NCBI RefSeq assembly: GCF_002086285.1
Contig: NZ_MVHU01000017.1
Coordinates: 32,588-96,587 of the forward strand
DNA length: 64,000 nucleotides
Origin: Mycolicibacter kumamotonensis
GTDB taxonomy: Bacteria > Actinomycetota > Actinomycetes > Mycobacteriales > Mycobacteriaceae
Reading direction: 5' to 3'
Position 1 is the stretch's first letter, and the number at the start of each line of letters is the position of its first letter. This document shows positions 8,918 through 26,100 of the stretch, piece by piece. A model generated the notes under the pieces. It was given only the letters and a program-made list of their open reading frames with translations, was not told the DNA's origin and searched no databases. The position numbers were made by a program, and so were the translations under genes.

Positions 8918-9662
8918 CGCGCGTCGCGGAGGCCTGGTCGCGCGGGCGGATCACGATCTGGTCGAGGTCGACGTGCGGGGGCCGGGAGGCCACGAACCCG
9001 ATCACCTCGGCGATGTCGGCCGCCGTCAGCGGAGTCAGGCCGGCGTAGACCGCGTCGGAGCGCTCCCGGTCACCGTCGAAGCGCACCAGCGAGAACTCGG
9101 TTTCCACCATGCCCGGGGCGATCTCGGTGAGCCGCACCGGTTTTCCCAACAACTCACCGCGCAGCGTGCGGTGCAGCGCACTCTGGGCGTGTTTCGCCGA
9201 GGTGTAACCGGCGCCGCCGTCGTAGATCTCGAACGCCGCGATGGAGGTCACGGTGACGACCAGGCCGTCGCCGGAGGCGATCAGCTTCGGCAGCAGCGCA
9301 CGGGTCACCTGCAGGGTGCCCAGCACGTTGGTCTCCCACATCCACCGCCAGTGCTCGAGGTCGGCGTCGCCGACCGGCGCCAGGCCCTTGGCCCCGCCGG
9401 CGTTGTTGACCAGCACATTGACCGAACCGGCCAGGCCCTCGCACACCTCGGCCAGCTCGGCGACCGCGGCCGGGTCGGTGACGTCCGCCGCCACGGCGGT
9501 GCCCCCGATGTCCTGCGCCAGCGTGGCGATCCGGTCGGCGCGCCGGGCCACCGCTACCACGTGAAAGCCTTGTCCGGCAAGGGTTCTCGCGGTCGCCTCG
9601 CCGATACCAGAGCTGGCGCCGGTAACCACCGCAATACGCGGTTCCCGCGCAGGTGTGCTCAT
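8898..9662 (-). CDS. Short-chain dehydrogenase/reductase (Rv0484c-like)
   Basis: A 254-residue classical SDR. The NAD(P) site is TGASSGIG at residues 14-21, followed by a VAVARRADR segment typical of NADP preference. NNAGG near residue 90 and the catalytic Ser with the YTSAK motif near residue 160 are intact. The substrate is not apparent. The gene is convergent with the L,D-transpeptidase gene and their 3' ends overlap by 20 bp. An intergenic region of about 130 bp separates its start from the cysteine-rich leader ORF on the other strand. Confidence 0.88.
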   Translation of the reverse strand: MSTPAREPRIAVVTGASSGIGEATARTLAGQGFHVVAVARRADRIATLAQDIGGTAVAADVTDPAAVAELAEVCEGLAGSVNVLVNNAGGAKGLAPVGDADLEHWRWMWETNVLGTLQVTRALLPKLIASGDGLVVTVTSIAAFEIYDGGAGYTSAKHAQSALHRTLRGELLGKPVRLTEIAPGMVETEFSLVRFDGDRERSDAVYAGLTPLTAADIAEVIGFVASRPPHVDLDQIVIRPRDQASATRANRRAE

Positions 9663-9777
9663 CGCCCCAACTTTAGGGGGTGATCGCCAGGGGTCCTACG
9701 ACGGTCAGCCGGGCGATGCCTCGGGCGGGACCGCCCGGCCCGCCCGGAGCGTTGCGGGGCTAATCGTGGAGCCGTGA

Positions 9778-9791
9778 TACATTTCTCGGTT
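9778..9791 (+). promoter_or_regulatory. Putative -10 of a leaderless transcript
   Basis: TACATT (9778-9783) lies 8 bases before the ATG of the cysteine-rich short ORF. This is the spacing expected when transcription starts at or within a base or two of the initiator ATG. No good -35 is visible, which is common in mycobacteria. No Shine-Dalgarno sequence precedes the ORF, which fits leaderless translation. Confidence 0.45.
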
Positions 9792-9872
9792 ATGTACCGC
9801 AGTGCCCGCTATCTGACAGCGGTGTGTCTTGTCGCCACCGGCGCGTGTTGTTGCGCCTGTTGTCGCGCCTGA
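9792..9872 (+). CDS. Polycysteine leader peptide upstream of the ROK-mshA operon
   Basis: A 26-codon ORF read directly from the sequence. It begins MYRSARYLTAV and contains six cysteines at residues 12, 19, 20, 21, 23 and 24 (CCCACC near the end), then RA and a TGA stop. Five of the six Cys codons are TGT, which is unusual in this GC-rich genome. The stop is followed at once by an imperfect stem: 9872-9882 can pair with 9913-9920 as 8 bp with a 3-nt bulge. Leaderless polycysteine ORFs acting as cysteine-responsive attenuators are known in mycobacteria. Here the downstream operon contains mshA, whose product mycothiol contains cysteine, so ribosome stalling on low Cys-tRNA could control the operon. 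The mechanism is inference. Confidence 0.72.
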   Translation: MYRSARYLTAVCLVATGACCCACCRA

Positions 9873-9957
9873 CCTGCTGCGAGTAGCGCTCCTTTTGAAA
9901 GAGCCCGCCGGGTCGCAGGTGTAGCCAGCCCCCTTCCGGACTCTTCCTAGACAAGGA
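9872..9957 (+). promoter_or_regulatory. Candidate attenuator/structured leader between polycysteine ORF and ROK gene
   Basis: This 91-bp gap holds several pairable segments. ACCTGC+GA (9872-9882, 3-nt bulge) pairs with TCGCAGGT (9913-9920). Inside this, GCTC (9888-9891) pairs with GAGC (9901-9904). TCCT (9945-9948) faces AGGA (9954-9957), the likely Shine-Dalgarno sequence of the ROK gene. A ribosome stalled on the Cys codons (9846-9863) would cover the 5' arm of the first stem. Which structures form was not computed. Confidence 0.4.
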
Positions 9958-9963
9958 CACAGC

Positions 9964-11247
9964 GTGACCACCACCTCTCTCCCCACCCACATCGCCACCC
10001 GCCGAACCGCCCGGACCCGCTCACATCCGCGCGTCGTGCCGCCGGCCCTGCAGCTGCCCGACACCGCCGGCGCCGCGGTTTTCTCCGCTATTCGCCAGCA
10101 CGGCCCGATCGCTCGCGAGGCCATCGCCGGCGCCACCTCGCTGAGCGTCGCCACGGTCAACCGGCAGGTCAGCGCGCTGTTGCAGGCCGGATTGCTGCTG
10201 GAACGCGCCGACCTGGCGACCTCCGGCGCGATCGGACGGCCGCGCCGGCCGGTGGTGGTCAACCACGAGCCGTTCCTGGCGCTGGGCCTGCACATCGGGG
10301 CGAAGACCACCAGCATCGTGGCCACCGATCTGCTCGGCCGCACCCTGGACGTCGTCGAAACCCCGACCCCACCCAACGGGGCCGCGCCGGCGCTGGCGTC
10401 GCTGGCCGCCAGCGCGCGCCGGTACCTGACCCGCTGGCAGAAACGCCGGCCGCTGTGGGTCGGGGTGGCGACCGGTGGGGCGGTGGACGGCGCCACCGGC
10501 TACGTCGACCACCCCCGGCTGGGCTGGTCGGCCGCTCCGGTCGGGCCGGTGCTGGCCGAGGAGCTGCGGCTGCCGGTGTCGGTGGCCTCCCACGTCGACG
10601 CGATGGCCGGCGCCGAACTGTTGCTGGGGGTGCGGCGGCCGACGGCGACCAGCGCCACCAGCCTCTACGTCTATGCCCGGGAGACCGTCGGCTACGCCCT
10701 GGTGATCGGCGGGCGGGTGCACAGCCCGGCCAGCGGTCCCGGCACCATCGCCGGGCTGCCGGTGTCCTCGGAGCTGCTCGGCGGCTCCGGACAGCTGGAA
10801 TCCACCGTCAGCGACGAGGCGGTTCTGGCCGCGGCCCGCCGGCTGCGGATCCTGCCCGACGGCAACAGTGCGGCCTCGGCCGCGGTGACCGGCCTGGTGC
10901 GCGAGGCCCGGGCCGGTGACGTGCGAGCGGCGGCGCTGCTGACCGAGCGGGCCCGGGCTCTGGGCGAAGCCGTGGCGCTGCTGCGCGATGTCCTCAACCC
11001 CGACGACCTGGTGGTCGGCGGCCAGGGGTTCACCGAGTACCCGGAGGGCATGGTCGAGGTGGAGCGGGCATTCGCGGAGCGCTCGGTGCTGGCCGGCCGC
11101 AGCCTGCGGGTCACCACGTTCGGTAACCGGGTCCAGGAAGCCGGCGCCGGGACGGTGTCGCTCGGCGGGCTCTACGCCGACCCGGTCGGGGCGATGCGCC
11201 GCTCCCGCGGGTCGGTGGCCCGGGCGGTCCCGGAAGCGTCGGCCTGA
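9964..11247 (+). CDS. ROK-family transcriptional regulator (Rv0485-like)
   Basis: A 427-residue protein. The N-terminus is disordered, then a winged helix-turn-helix (about residues 38-88, [20 protein letters not shown]) is followed by a ROK (repressor, ORF, kinase) domain with the ASKHA-fold elements [19 protein letters not shown] and GVATGGAVD. The usual ROK zinc motif CxCGxxGC is not present in the region read, so this looks like a ROK-derived regulator rather than a sugar kinase. The start is GTG at 9964. It is followed 22 bp later by mshA, and the pair is preceded by the cysteine-rich leader. In M. tuberculosis the orthologue affects expression of PE/PPE genes; here only the context is seen. 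Confidence 0.85.
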   Translation: MTTTSLPTHIATRRTARTRSHPRVVPPALQLPDTAGAAVFSAIRQHGPIAREAIAGATSLSVATVNRQVSALLQAGLLLERADLATSGAIGRPRRPVVVNHEPFLALGLHIGAKTTSIVATDLLGRTLDVVETPTPPNGAAPALASLAASARRYLTRWQKRRPLWVGVATGGAVDGATGYVDHPRLGWSAAPVGPVLAEELRLPVSVASHVDAMAGAELLLGVRRPTATSATSLYVYARETVGYALVIGGRVHSPASGPGTIAGLPVSSELLGGSGQLESTVSDEAVLAAARRLRILPDGNSAASAAVTGLVREARAGDVRAAALLTERARALGEAVALLRDVLNPDDLVVGGQGFTEYPEGMVEVERAFAERSVLAGRSLRVTTFGNRVQEAGAGTVSLGGLYADPVGAMRRSRGSVARAVPEASA

Positions 11248-11269
11248 GGCGAGCTGTAAAGATGACGGG

Positions 11270-12598
11270 GTGGGGAGTGGCGTCGGATCCGGTGTGCGCC
11301 GGGTAGCGGTGCTGTCGGTTCACACCTCGCCGCTGGCGCAACCCGGCACCGGCGACGCCGGCGGAATGAACGTCTACGTCCTGCAGAGTGCGCTGCACCT
11401 GGCCCGCCGCGGGGTGGCCGTGGAGGTCTTCACCCGCGCCACGTCGTCGGCCGATCCGCCGGTGGCCCACGTCGCGCCCGGTGTACTGGTGCGCAACGTG
11501 GTGGCCGGGCCGTTCGAGGGCCTGGATAAAAACGACCTGCCGACCCAGCTGTGCGCGTTCGCCGCCGCGGTGCTGCGTGCCGAGGCGGCCCACGAGCCCG
11601 GCTACTACGACGTCGTGCACTCGCACTACTGGCTGTCCGGTCAGGTCGGCTGGCTGGCCGCGGATCGATGGGCGGTGCCGCTGGTGCACACCGCGCACAC
11701 CCTGGCCGGGGTCAAGAACGCCGCCCTGGCCGCCGGTGACACCCCCGAACCGCCGCTGCGCAGCGTCGGCGAGCAGCAGGTCGTCGACGAGGCGGACCGG
11801 CTGATCGTCAACACCGACGACGAGGCGCGCCAGCTCGTCGCACTGCACGGGGCCGACCCGGCGCGTATCGATGTGGCGCATCCGGGGGTCGACCTGGAGG
11901 TCTTCCGCCCGGGCGACAAGCGGCAGGCCCGGGCCGCGCTGGGCCTGTCGCCCGACGAGCCGATTGTGGCCTTCGTCGGCCGCATCCAGCCGCTCAAGGC
12001 GCCCGACATCCTGTTGCGGGCCGTTGCGAAGCTGCCCGGGGTGCGTGTGGTAGTGGCCGGCGGGCCGTCGGGCAGCAGCGGGCTGGCCGCGCCGGGCGGC
12101 CTGGTTCGGCTGGCCGGGGAACTGGGTATCAGCGATCGGGTGACGTTCTTGCCGCCGCAGTCCCGCGAGAATCTGGCCGACCTGTTCCGGGCGGCCGATC
12201 TGGTGGCGGTGCCCAGCTACTCCGAATCGTTCGGGCTGGTAGCGCTGGAGGCGCAGGCCTGCGGGACACCGGTGGTCGCCGCGGCCGTCGGCGGGCTGCC
12301 GGTGGCGGTGCGCGACGGCGTCACCGGGGCACTGGTCGCCGGACACGGCATCGAAGCGTGGGCCACAGCGATCGACGAGCTGCTGCGGCTGGGGTCCGGG
12401 CCGCGCGGGTGGGCGATGCGCCGGGCCGCGGCCGCTCATGCGGCGACGTTCTCCTGGGAGCGCACCGTGGACGCCCAGCTGGCCAGCTACACCAGCGCGA
12501 TCGAGGACTTCACCACCGCGCGCGGTGAGCGGATGCGGGTGGTCGGGGCACCGCGCCGGCCCCGGCGCTGGCCCGCGCGACGGGGGGCCCGCGCGTGA
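11270..12598 (+). CDS. mshA: D-inositol-3-phosphate glycosyltransferase MshA (mycothiol synthesis)
   Basis: A 442-residue GT4 glycosyltransferase that joins GlcNAc from UDP-GlcNAc to inositol-3-phosphate, the first step of mycothiol synthesis. Diagnostic motifs are [20 protein letters not shown] (donor and acceptor binding), [32 protein letters not shown], and the C-terminal [20 protein letters not shown] with the conserved E-x7-E retaining-transferase signature. The GTG at 11270 is chosen: it gives a short N-terminus before the Rossmann strand RRVAVLSVH, whereas longer starts enter the ROK gene. It overlaps the next gene by 4 bp. Expression may be tied to cysteine supply through the upstream leader. 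Confidence 0.95.
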   Translation: MGSGVGSGVRRVAVLSVHTSPLAQPGTGDAGGMNVYVLQSALHLARRGVAVEVFTRATSSADPPVAHVAPGVLVRNVVAGPFEGLDKNDLPTQLCAFAAAVLRAEAAHEPGYYDVVHSHYWLSGQVGWLAADRWAVPLVHTAHTLAGVKNAALAAGDTPEPPLRSVGEQQVVDEADRLIVNTDDEARQLVALHGADPARIDVAHPGVDLEVFRPGDKRQARAALGLSPDEPIVAFVGRIQPLKAPDILLRAVAKLPGVRVVVAGGPSGSSGLAAPGGLVRLAGELGISDRVTFLPPQSRENLADLFRAADLVAVPSYSESFGLVALEAQACGTPVVAAAVGGLPVAVRDGVTGALVAGHGIEAWATAIDELLRLGSGPRGWAMRRAAAAHAATFSWERTVDAQLASYTSAIEDFTTARGERMRVVGAPRRPRRWPARRGARA

Positions 12599-13107
12599 AC
12601 CGCAGCGACGTCCGGCAGCTCATCGAGGACACCCTCAAGGCCGCCGAGCTGACCTACTCGGAGTTTCCGGGCGCGCACGGCGGCCTGCCGGGGCTGGTCG
12701 TCGAGCTGCCCGGCGAGCGCAAGCTCAAGACCAACACGATCCTCAGCGTCGGGGAGCACTCGGTGCGTATCGAGGCGTTCGTCTGCCGTAAGCCCGACGA
12801 GAACCACGCCGGGGTGTACCGCTTTCTGCTCAAGCGCAACCGTCGCCTCTACGGGGTGGCCTACACCCTGGACAACGTCGGCGACATCTATCTGGTCGGC
12901 CGGATGGCGCTGGCCTCGGTGACCGCCGAGGAGATCGACCGGGTGCTCGGGCAGGTGCTCGAAGCCGTCGACTTTGACTTCAACACGTTGCTGGAGTTGG
13001 GATTTGCCTCCTCCATTCAGAAGGAATGGGAGTGGCGGGTGTCCACCGGGCAGTCGCTGAAGAACCTGCGGGCGTTCGAGCATTTGATTGACCGCGACGG
13101 TGACTGA
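12595..13107 (+). CDS. YbjN-domain protein (Rv0487-like)
   Basis: A 170-residue protein of the YbjN/type III secretion chaperone-like fold, starting at a GTG that overlaps the mshA stop (GTGA). Visible landmarks are [18 protein letters not shown] at the N-terminus, the strand [20 protein letters not shown], and [16 protein letters not shown]. The C-terminal half is helical. YbjN-type proteins are small folds with proposed roles in stress responses or as partners of sensors; no specific function is supported. The tight coupling to mshA is conserved in mycobacteria. No LysE-type exporter gene (Rv0488 in M. tuberculosis) follows. Confidence 0.85.
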   Translation: MNRSDVRQLIEDTLKAAELTYSEFPGAHGGLPGLVVELPGERKLKTNTILSVGEHSVRIEAFVCRKPDENHAGVYRFLLKRNRRLYGVAYTLDNVGDIYLVGRMALASVTAEEIDRVLGQVLEAVDFDFNTLLELGFASSIQKEWEWRVSTGQSLKNLRAFEHLIDRDGD

Positions 13108-13120
13108 GACACTGGCCAGC

Positions 13121-13870
13121 ATGTCTGACACTGCCACGCTGGTGCTGCTGCGCCACGGAGAGAGCGAATGGAACGCCAGTAACCAGTTCACCGGCTGGAT
13201 GGACGTCAACCTGACCGACAAGGGCCGCACCGAGGCGGTCCGTGCCGGCACGCTGCTGGTCGAGCACGGCCTGCTGCCGGACGTGGTCTACACCTCGCTG
13301 CTGCGCCGGGCGATCACCACCGCGAACCTGGCGCTGGACGCCGCCGACCGGCACTGGATCCCGGTCCGGCGCACCTGGCGGCTCAACGAACGCCACTACG
13401 GCGCGTTGCAGGGCCTGGACAAGGCCGCGACCAAGGCCCGCTATGGCGACGAGCAGTTCATGACGTGGCGGCGCAGCTACGACACCCCGCCGCCGCCGAT
13501 CGAGCCCGGCAGCCGCTACAGCCAGGACACCGACTCCCGCTACGCCGACATCGGCGGCGGCCCGCTGACCGAATGCCTGGCCGACGTGGTGGCGCGTTTC
13601 CTGCCGTACTACACCGACGTCGTCATCCCGGACCTGCGGTGCGGCAAGACCGTGCTGATCGCCGCGCACGGCAACTCGTTGCGGGCGCTGGTGAAATACC
13701 TCGATCAGATGTCCGACGAGGAGGTGGTCGGGCTGAACATCCCCACCGGTATCCCGCTTCGCTACGACCTGGACGCCGACCTGCGCCCGAAGGTCGCCGG
13801 CGGTGTGTACCTCGACCCCGAGGCGGCCGCCGCCGGGGCGGCGGCGGTGGCGAGCCAGGGCGCCAAGTAG
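13121..13870 (+). CDS. gpm1: 2,3-bisphosphoglycerate-dependent phosphoglycerate mutase
   Basis: A 249-residue glycolytic and gluconeogenic enzyme interconverting 3- and 2-phosphoglycerate. The phosphohistidine motif [10 protein letters not shown] is at residues 9-18 (His12). Further signatures are [38 protein letters not shown] and the second active-site histidine in [15 protein letters not shown]. The ATG at 13121 reproduces the standard 249-residue length; an earlier in-frame start would overlap the preceding gene. It lies upstream of senX3-regX3 as in other mycobacteria. Confidence 0.96.
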   Translation: MSDTATLVLLRHGESEWNASNQFTGWMDVNLTDKGRTEAVRAGTLLVEHGLLPDVVYTSLLRRAITTANLALDAADRHWIPVRRTWRLNERHYGALQGLDKAATKARYGDEQFMTWRRSYDTPPPPIEPGSRYSQDTDSRYADIGGGPLTECLADVVARFLPYYTDVVIPDLRCGKTVLIAAHGNSLRALVKYLDQMSDEEVVGLNIPTGIPLRYDLDADLRPKVAGGVYLDPEAAAAGAAAVASQGAK

Positions 13871-13885
13871 CCGCGGCGCCGGTTC

Positions 13886-13997
13886 GAGTGAACTGCGAGT
13901 GGAAATCGGGTGAAATCTTCCTGCTGAATTCACACTCGACGCACGTCGTGGTCGAACGCTGGCCAGATAGGGCGGTCGACCTGCGTACGATTTTGCC
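13886..13997 (+). promoter_or_regulatory. senX3 upstream region: imperfect palindrome and leaderless-type -10
   Basis: The 127-bp gap between gpm1 and senX3 holds an imperfect inverted repeat built from CGAGTGAA (13889-13896) and TTCACACTCG (13929-13938). Just before senX3, TACGAT (13986-13991) lies 6 bases ahead of the GTG start, the spacing expected for a leaderless mRNA. No Shine-Dalgarno sequence is seen. A true RegX3 box (two GTTCAC-type direct repeats) could not be identified with confidence. Confidence 0.45.
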
Positions 13998-15182
13998 GTG
14001 GCTGCGACTTCGGCGCTGACCCTCGCTGCGGTGTCGGCACTGCCGGCGCTCCTGGTGGGCGTGGCGGCCGGTTTCTGGCTGTCGCCGCGGCTGGCCGCGC
14101 GGCGCCGGCGGGTGACCACCGAACGGGCGGGGATCACCGTCTCGCAGATGCTGCAGCGGATCGTCGCGCACGCGTCGTTGGGGATCGCCGTCGTGGACAC
14201 CCACCGCGACGTCGTCTACCTCAACGAGCGCGCCGCCGAGTTGGGCCTGGTGCACGGCCGGCTGCTCGACGACGGCGCCTGGGAGGCCGCGCAGCGGGCG
14301 CTGGCCGGCGACGAGGACGTCGTGTTCGACCTCTCCACGGCCAAGCGGGCGGCCAGGGCCGCCCGGCCGGACGTGGCGGCGGTGCGCGGGTACGCCCGGC
14401 TGCTGTCCGAGGAGGATCGCCGGTTCGCGGTCGTGATCGTCGACGACCAGTCCGAACAGGTCCGGATGGAGGCCAGCCGCCGCGACTTCGTGGCCAATGT
14501 CAGCCATGAACTCAAAACCCCGGTCGGGGCGATGGGGCTGCTCGCCGAGGCACTGCTGGCCTCCGCCGACGACCCCGAGGCGGTGCGCCCGTTCGCGGAG
14601 AAGGTGCTGGTCGAGGCGAACCGGTTGGCCAGCATGATCGGTGAGCTGATCGAGCTGTCCCGGCTGCAGGGCGCCGATCCGCTGCCGGACCTGGGCGCCG
14701 TCGACGTCGACAGTGTGGTCAACGAGGCGATCTCCCGGCACAAGGTGGCCGCCGACAATGCGGAGATCACCATCACCACCGACGCCCCGAGCGGCTTCCG
14801 GGTGCTCGGCGACGAACCCCTCCTGGTCACCGCACTGGCTAACCTGGTGTCGAACGCGATCGCCTACTCGCCGCACGGCTCGCAGGTATCGATCAGTCGG
14901 CGCAGCCGGGACGGCTTCGTCGAGATCGCCGTCACCGACCGCGGCATCGGAATCGCACGTAAGGACCAGGAGCGCGTCTTCGAACGGTTCTTCCGCAGCG
15001 ACAAGGCGCGCTCGCGGGCGACCGGCGGCAGCGGGCTCGGGTTGGCGATCGTCAAGCACGTGGCGGCCAACCACAACGGCACCATCACGCTGTGGAGCCA
15101 GCCGGGCACCGGTTCGACGTTCACCCTGGCGATTCCCGCCTACGGCAGTGTGGACCACGATGAGGAGGAGCAGCAGCGATGA
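13998..15182 (+). CDS. senX3: Phosphate-responsive sensor histidine kinase SenX3
   Basis: A 394-residue membrane-linked kinase of the two-component system that controls phosphate-starvation genes. Residues ~9-32 are hydrophobic ([20 protein letters not shown]), followed by an arginine-rich stop-transfer stretch, a PAS-like domain ([16 protein letters not shown]), the H-box [14 protein letters not shown] with His170, and a HATPase_c domain with [21 protein letters not shown] and [12 protein letters not shown]. The last codons overlap regX3 by 4 bp (ATGA). In M. tuberculosis the two genes are separated by repeat units; here there is no spacer. The GTG start is chosen from the promoter spacing. 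Confidence 0.95.
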   Translation: MAATSALTLAAVSALPALLVGVAAGFWLSPRLAARRRRVTTERAGITVSQMLQRIVAHASLGIAVVDTHRDVVYLNERAAELGLVHGRLLDDGAWEAAQRALAGDEDVVFDLSTAKRAARAARPDVAAVRGYARLLSEEDRRFAVVIVDDQSEQVRMEASRRDFVANVSHELKTPVGAMGLLAEALLASADDPEAVRPFAEKVLVEANRLASMIGELIELSRLQGADPLPDLGAVDVDSVVNEAISRHKVAADNAEITITTDAPSGFRVLGDEPLLVTALANLVSNAIAYSPHGSQVSISRRSRDGFVEIAVTDRGIGIARKDQERVFERFFRSDKARSRATGGSGLGLAIVKHVAANHNGTITLWSQPGTGSTFTLAIPAYGSVDHDEEEQQR

Positions 15183-15862
15183 CGCACGTGTTGATCGTTG
15201 AGGATGAGGAGTCGCTGGCGGACCCGCTGGCGTTCCTGCTGCGCAAGGAGGGTTTCGAGGCGACCGTGGTGACCGACGGGCCCTCGGCTCTGGCCGAGTT
15301 CGACCGGGCCGGCGCCGACATCGTGCTGCTGGATCTGATGCTTCCGGGGATGTCGGGCACCGATGTCTGCAAGCAGCTGCGGGCCCGCTCGAGCGTGCCG
15401 GTGATTATGGTCACTGCCCGCGACAGCGAGATCGACAAGGTCGTCGGCCTGGAATTGGGTGCCGACGACTACGTCACCAAGCCGTACTCGGCCCGCGAAC
15501 TGATCGCCCGGATCCGGGCGGTGTTGCGCCGCGGCGGCGACGACGAGGGCGGTGTCGGGGAGGGCGTACTGGAGTCCGGTCCGGTGCGCATGGACGTCGA
15601 GCGCCACGTGGTGCTGGTCAACGGCGAGCAGATCACCTTGCCTCTCAAGGAGTTCGATCTGCTCGAATACCTGATGCGCAACACCGGCCGGGTGCTCACC
15701 CGGGGCCAGCTGATCGACCGGGTCTGGGGCGCGGATTACGTCGGCGACACCAAGACCCTGGATGTCCACGTCAAGCGACTGCGGTCCAAAATCGAGGCCG
15801 ATCCGGCCAACCCGGTGCACCTGGTTACCGTGCGGGGCCTGGGCTACAAGCTGGAGGGCTGA
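15179..15862 (+). CDS. regX3: Phosphate-responsive response regulator RegX3
   Basis: A 227-residue OmpR/PhoB-family regulator. The receiver domain has the acidic pair E8-D9, phospho-acceptor Asp52 (VLLDLMLPG) and conserved Lys in [12 protein letters not shown]. The C-terminal winged helix contains [12 protein letters not shown] and [12 protein letters not shown]. It is translated in overlap with its kinase. The first gene of the accessory biosynthetic block starts 172 bp downstream in the same orientation, so read-through or direct RegX3 control of that block is possible but unproven. Confidence 0.96.
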   Translation: MTHVLIVEDEESLADPLAFLLRKEGFEATVVTDGPSALAEFDRAGADIVLLDLMLPGMSGTDVCKQLRARSSVPVIMVTARDSEIDKVVGLELGADDYVTKPYSARELIARIRAVLRRGGDDEGGVGEGVLESGPVRMDVERHVVLVNGEQITLPLKEFDLLEYLMRNTGRVLTRGQLIDRVWGADYVGDTKTLDVHVKRLRSKIEADPANPVHLVTVRGLGYKLEG

Positions 15863-15945
15863 ACCCCAGGCGGCCGGGCTGATCTGTGACCTGACTTGCC
15901 CGGGGTGTCGGCGTCGCCGAAAATCACGGGATTGGCGTCCTGCTT

Positions 15946-16034
15946 CTTAATGTAGCCTTAATCAAGGTTGCCTACGGATTTCTAGGCCCAATATCTAAAA
16001 CCAATCTTCGTTAGCCATACGGGAGACGCGATTG
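15946..16034 (+). promoter_or_regulatory. Promoter region of the polyketide/peptide operon
   Basis: The 172-bp gap after regX3 turns AT-rich from about 15940. CTTAAT occurs twice with an 11-bp period (15946-15951 and 15957-15962), a spacing typical of direct-repeat sites for OmpR-family regulators. It is followed by a promoter-like pair: TTGCCT (15968-15973), 18-bp spacer, TATCTA (15992-15997). The ATG at 16035 is preceded by GGGAG (16021-16025). The AT-rich stretch could also attract Lsr2. These are readings by eye. Confidence 0.5.
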
Positions 16035-23129
<7,095 letters not shown>

Positions 23130-23132
23130 CCC

Positions 23133-26100
23133 ATGACGGACCGACCCGAGGCGCCCATCGACATCTCCAGCCTGTCACCGGAGAAGAAGCGCGAACTGCT
23201 GGCTCAATTGCTGATGGCCAAGGCGCAGAACGCGGCTTCCGAACACGAGCTGTCCTACGGGCAGCGGTCGATGTGGTTCGTGCACCGGCTCGCTCCCGAC
23301 AGCGCCGCCTACTCCGTTGCCTACGCGGGACGCATCCGTGGCCGCCTCGACGTGCCCGCCCTGGAGCGGGCCGCCCAGGCCCTGGTGGACCGGCACCCGA
23401 TGCTGCGGACCACCTACACCGAGCGGGACGGCCAGCCGGTGGCGCTGGTCCACCCGCACTGGCCGGTGCGGATCGCGATCCATCGCATCGGCGCGGACGC
23501 GGCCGAACTCGAACAGTGGGTCCAGACCGAGACCGACCGGCCGTTCGATCTGCGCACCGGTCCGGTGCTGCGCCTGACCCTGCTGCAGCGCGAGCTCGGT
23601 GGCCAGGAAACCGACCACGTGCTGCTGCTGACCGTGCACCACATCGCGGTGGACTTCTGGTCCATCGACATCATCCTCGACGAGCTGCGCGCGCTCTACG
23701 CCGCCGAACACGGCGCCGGCCCCGCCACGCCGCCGGGAGCGCCTCCCGACCGCTACGTCGACTACGCCGCGCAACAGACCCGGATGCTGGCCGGGCCCGA
23801 CGGTGAGAAGTTGTGGGAGTACTGGCGCGAGACGCTGCGCGGTGAGCTGCCGACCCTGGCACTGCCCACCGACCGGCCGCGGCCGGCGGTGCAGACCTAC
23901 GGCGGTGCGCTGCACCGGTTCAGCATCGACGCCCAGGTGACCGCCGGGCTCAAGCAGCTGGGTCGGGCCGTCGGCGCGACGCCGTATATGACCCTGCTGG
24001 CCGCCTATGCGGTGCTGCTGCACCGCTACAGCGGTCAGGACGACCTGGTCATCGGGTCGCCGTTCGCCTGCCGCGACCGGGCCGGCCTGATGGGCATGGT
24101 CGGCTACGTCACCAACCCGCTGCCGCTGCGCGTGGACGTGAGCGAGGATCCGAGTTTCGTTGCGCTGCTCGGCCAGGTCAAAGACACCGTGCTGGGCGCC
24201 ATCGCGCACCAGGAGTACCCGCTGCCGCTGCTCGTCGAGCGACTGCGGCCGGTCCGCGACGCCGGACGCACCCCGGTGTTCCAGGTGTCCTTCGCTTGGC
24301 AACAGGTGCGGTTGTTCGACGACGGCGCCGCCGGCGAGGGTGTGCTGCCCCTGGAGACCCTGCACATCGGCCAGGGCGGTTCACCGTTCGACATCACCAT
24401 GCAGGTCGGCGAGCAGGACGACCGGCTGGAGGTCGCGCTGCAGTACAACACCGACCTGTTCGACGCCGCCACCATGGAGGCGATGGCGCAGCGCTTCAGC
24501 TTGCTGCTGGCCGGGTTGGTTCAGCCCGGGGCCGCCGACGCCCCGGTGTCGCGGTTGCCGTTGCTCACCGACGATGAGCGCGCAAAGCTGCAGTCCTGGA
24601 ACCAGACCCGGGTCGACTACCCGGATGCCACGGCCGGCCTGCACGAGATGGTCGCCGCCGCCGCGGCACGCACGCCCGACGCGGTCGCGGTGAGCTACGA
24701 CGGCCGGGAGCTGAGCTACCGCGAACTCGACCGGCGGGCCAACGGGCTGGCCCACCGGCTGCAGCAGCTCGGTGTCGGTGCCGGCGCCGGCCCCGCCGTG
24801 GTGCCGGTGCTGCTGGAACGCTCCGAAGACCTGGTGATCGCCCTGCTCGGCGTGCTCAAGGCCGGCGGTGCCTTCCTGCCGCTGGACCCCGCCCAGCCCA
24901 CCGGGCGGATGGAGGCGATGCTGGCCGACGTGCCGGACGCACCGGTCTGCATCACTCACCGGGAGCATCTCGCCCACGTGCCAACGGATTTCACCGGTGC
25001 CCGGCTCTGCCTGGACCAGCCCTGGACGGCACCGGCCGAGCAGGAATCTGCTCCCGACGTGGCCTCCGCCGAACTGGCGTATCTGATGTACACCTCCGGT
25101 TCCACCGGTGCCCCCAAGGGGGCGCTGAACAGCCATGCCGGCATCCGCAATCGGCTGCTGTGGATGCAGGACGCCTATCCGCTGACCGCCGAGGACCGGG
25201 TACTGCACAAGACCCCGATCAACTTCGACCCGTTCGTCTGGGAGATCTTCTGGCCGTTGATCGTTGGCGCCCGGGTGGTGATCGCCAAACCGGAGGGCCA
25301 CAAGGACGCTGGCTACCTGGCCCGGACCATCGTCGAAGAGCAGGTCACCACAATGCATTTCGTGCCGTCGATGCTGCGCCGTTTCCTGGCGGAGCCCCAG
25401 GCGGCGTCCTGTACCGGGCTGCGCCGGGTGTTCTGCAGCGGAGAGGCGCTGACCGCCGACTTGCGCGATGCGTTCTTCGCCGCGCTCCCCGCAGAGCTGT
25501 ACAACCTGTACGGCCCTACCGAAGCCGCCATCGACGTCACCCACTTCCATTGTGTGCGTGGGGATTCCCGCCCCGTGATCCCGATCGGGCGGCCGATCGC
25601 CAACATCGCGATCCACCTGCTCGACACCGCCGGAAATCCGGTTCCGGTCGGGGTGCCCGGTGAACTGTGCATCGGCGGCGTCGGCGTGGCTCGCGGCTAC
25701 CTGAACCGGCCGGAAGCCACCGCCGCAGCATTCGGCGACGACCCGTTCAGCTCTGAGCCTGGCGCCCTGCTCTACCGCACCGGCGACCTGGCCCGGTATC
25801 TGCCCGACGGCAACATCGAGTACCTGGGCCGCCGCGACGACCAGGTCAAGATCAACGGTTTCCGGATCGAGCTCGGTGAGGTGGAGGCCGCGCTGGCCAA
25901 GCACCCCGGTATCGCCGAATGTGCTGTGGTGGCACGCAAAGACGCCTCGGGTACTACCCAGCTGATCGCCCACCTCGTGCCGGTCGCGGCGGCGCCGGGC
26001 ACCGCGGAGCTGCGGCGCTTCCTGCTGAACCTGCTGCCGGCGGCCATGGTGCCCGCGCTGTTCCGCACCACCGACCTGCTCCCGTTGTCGCCCAGCGGCA

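Noticed and set aside
13871..13997. RegX3 autoregulatory box upstream of senX3
   Set aside because: GTGAA/TTCAC-like words occur, but not as the two properly spaced direct repeats expected for RegX3.
15963..15985. IdeR iron box upstream of the polyketide operon (AAGGTTGCCTA)
   Set aside because: Only one half resembles TTAGGTTAGGCTAACCTAA; the other half does not pair with it.
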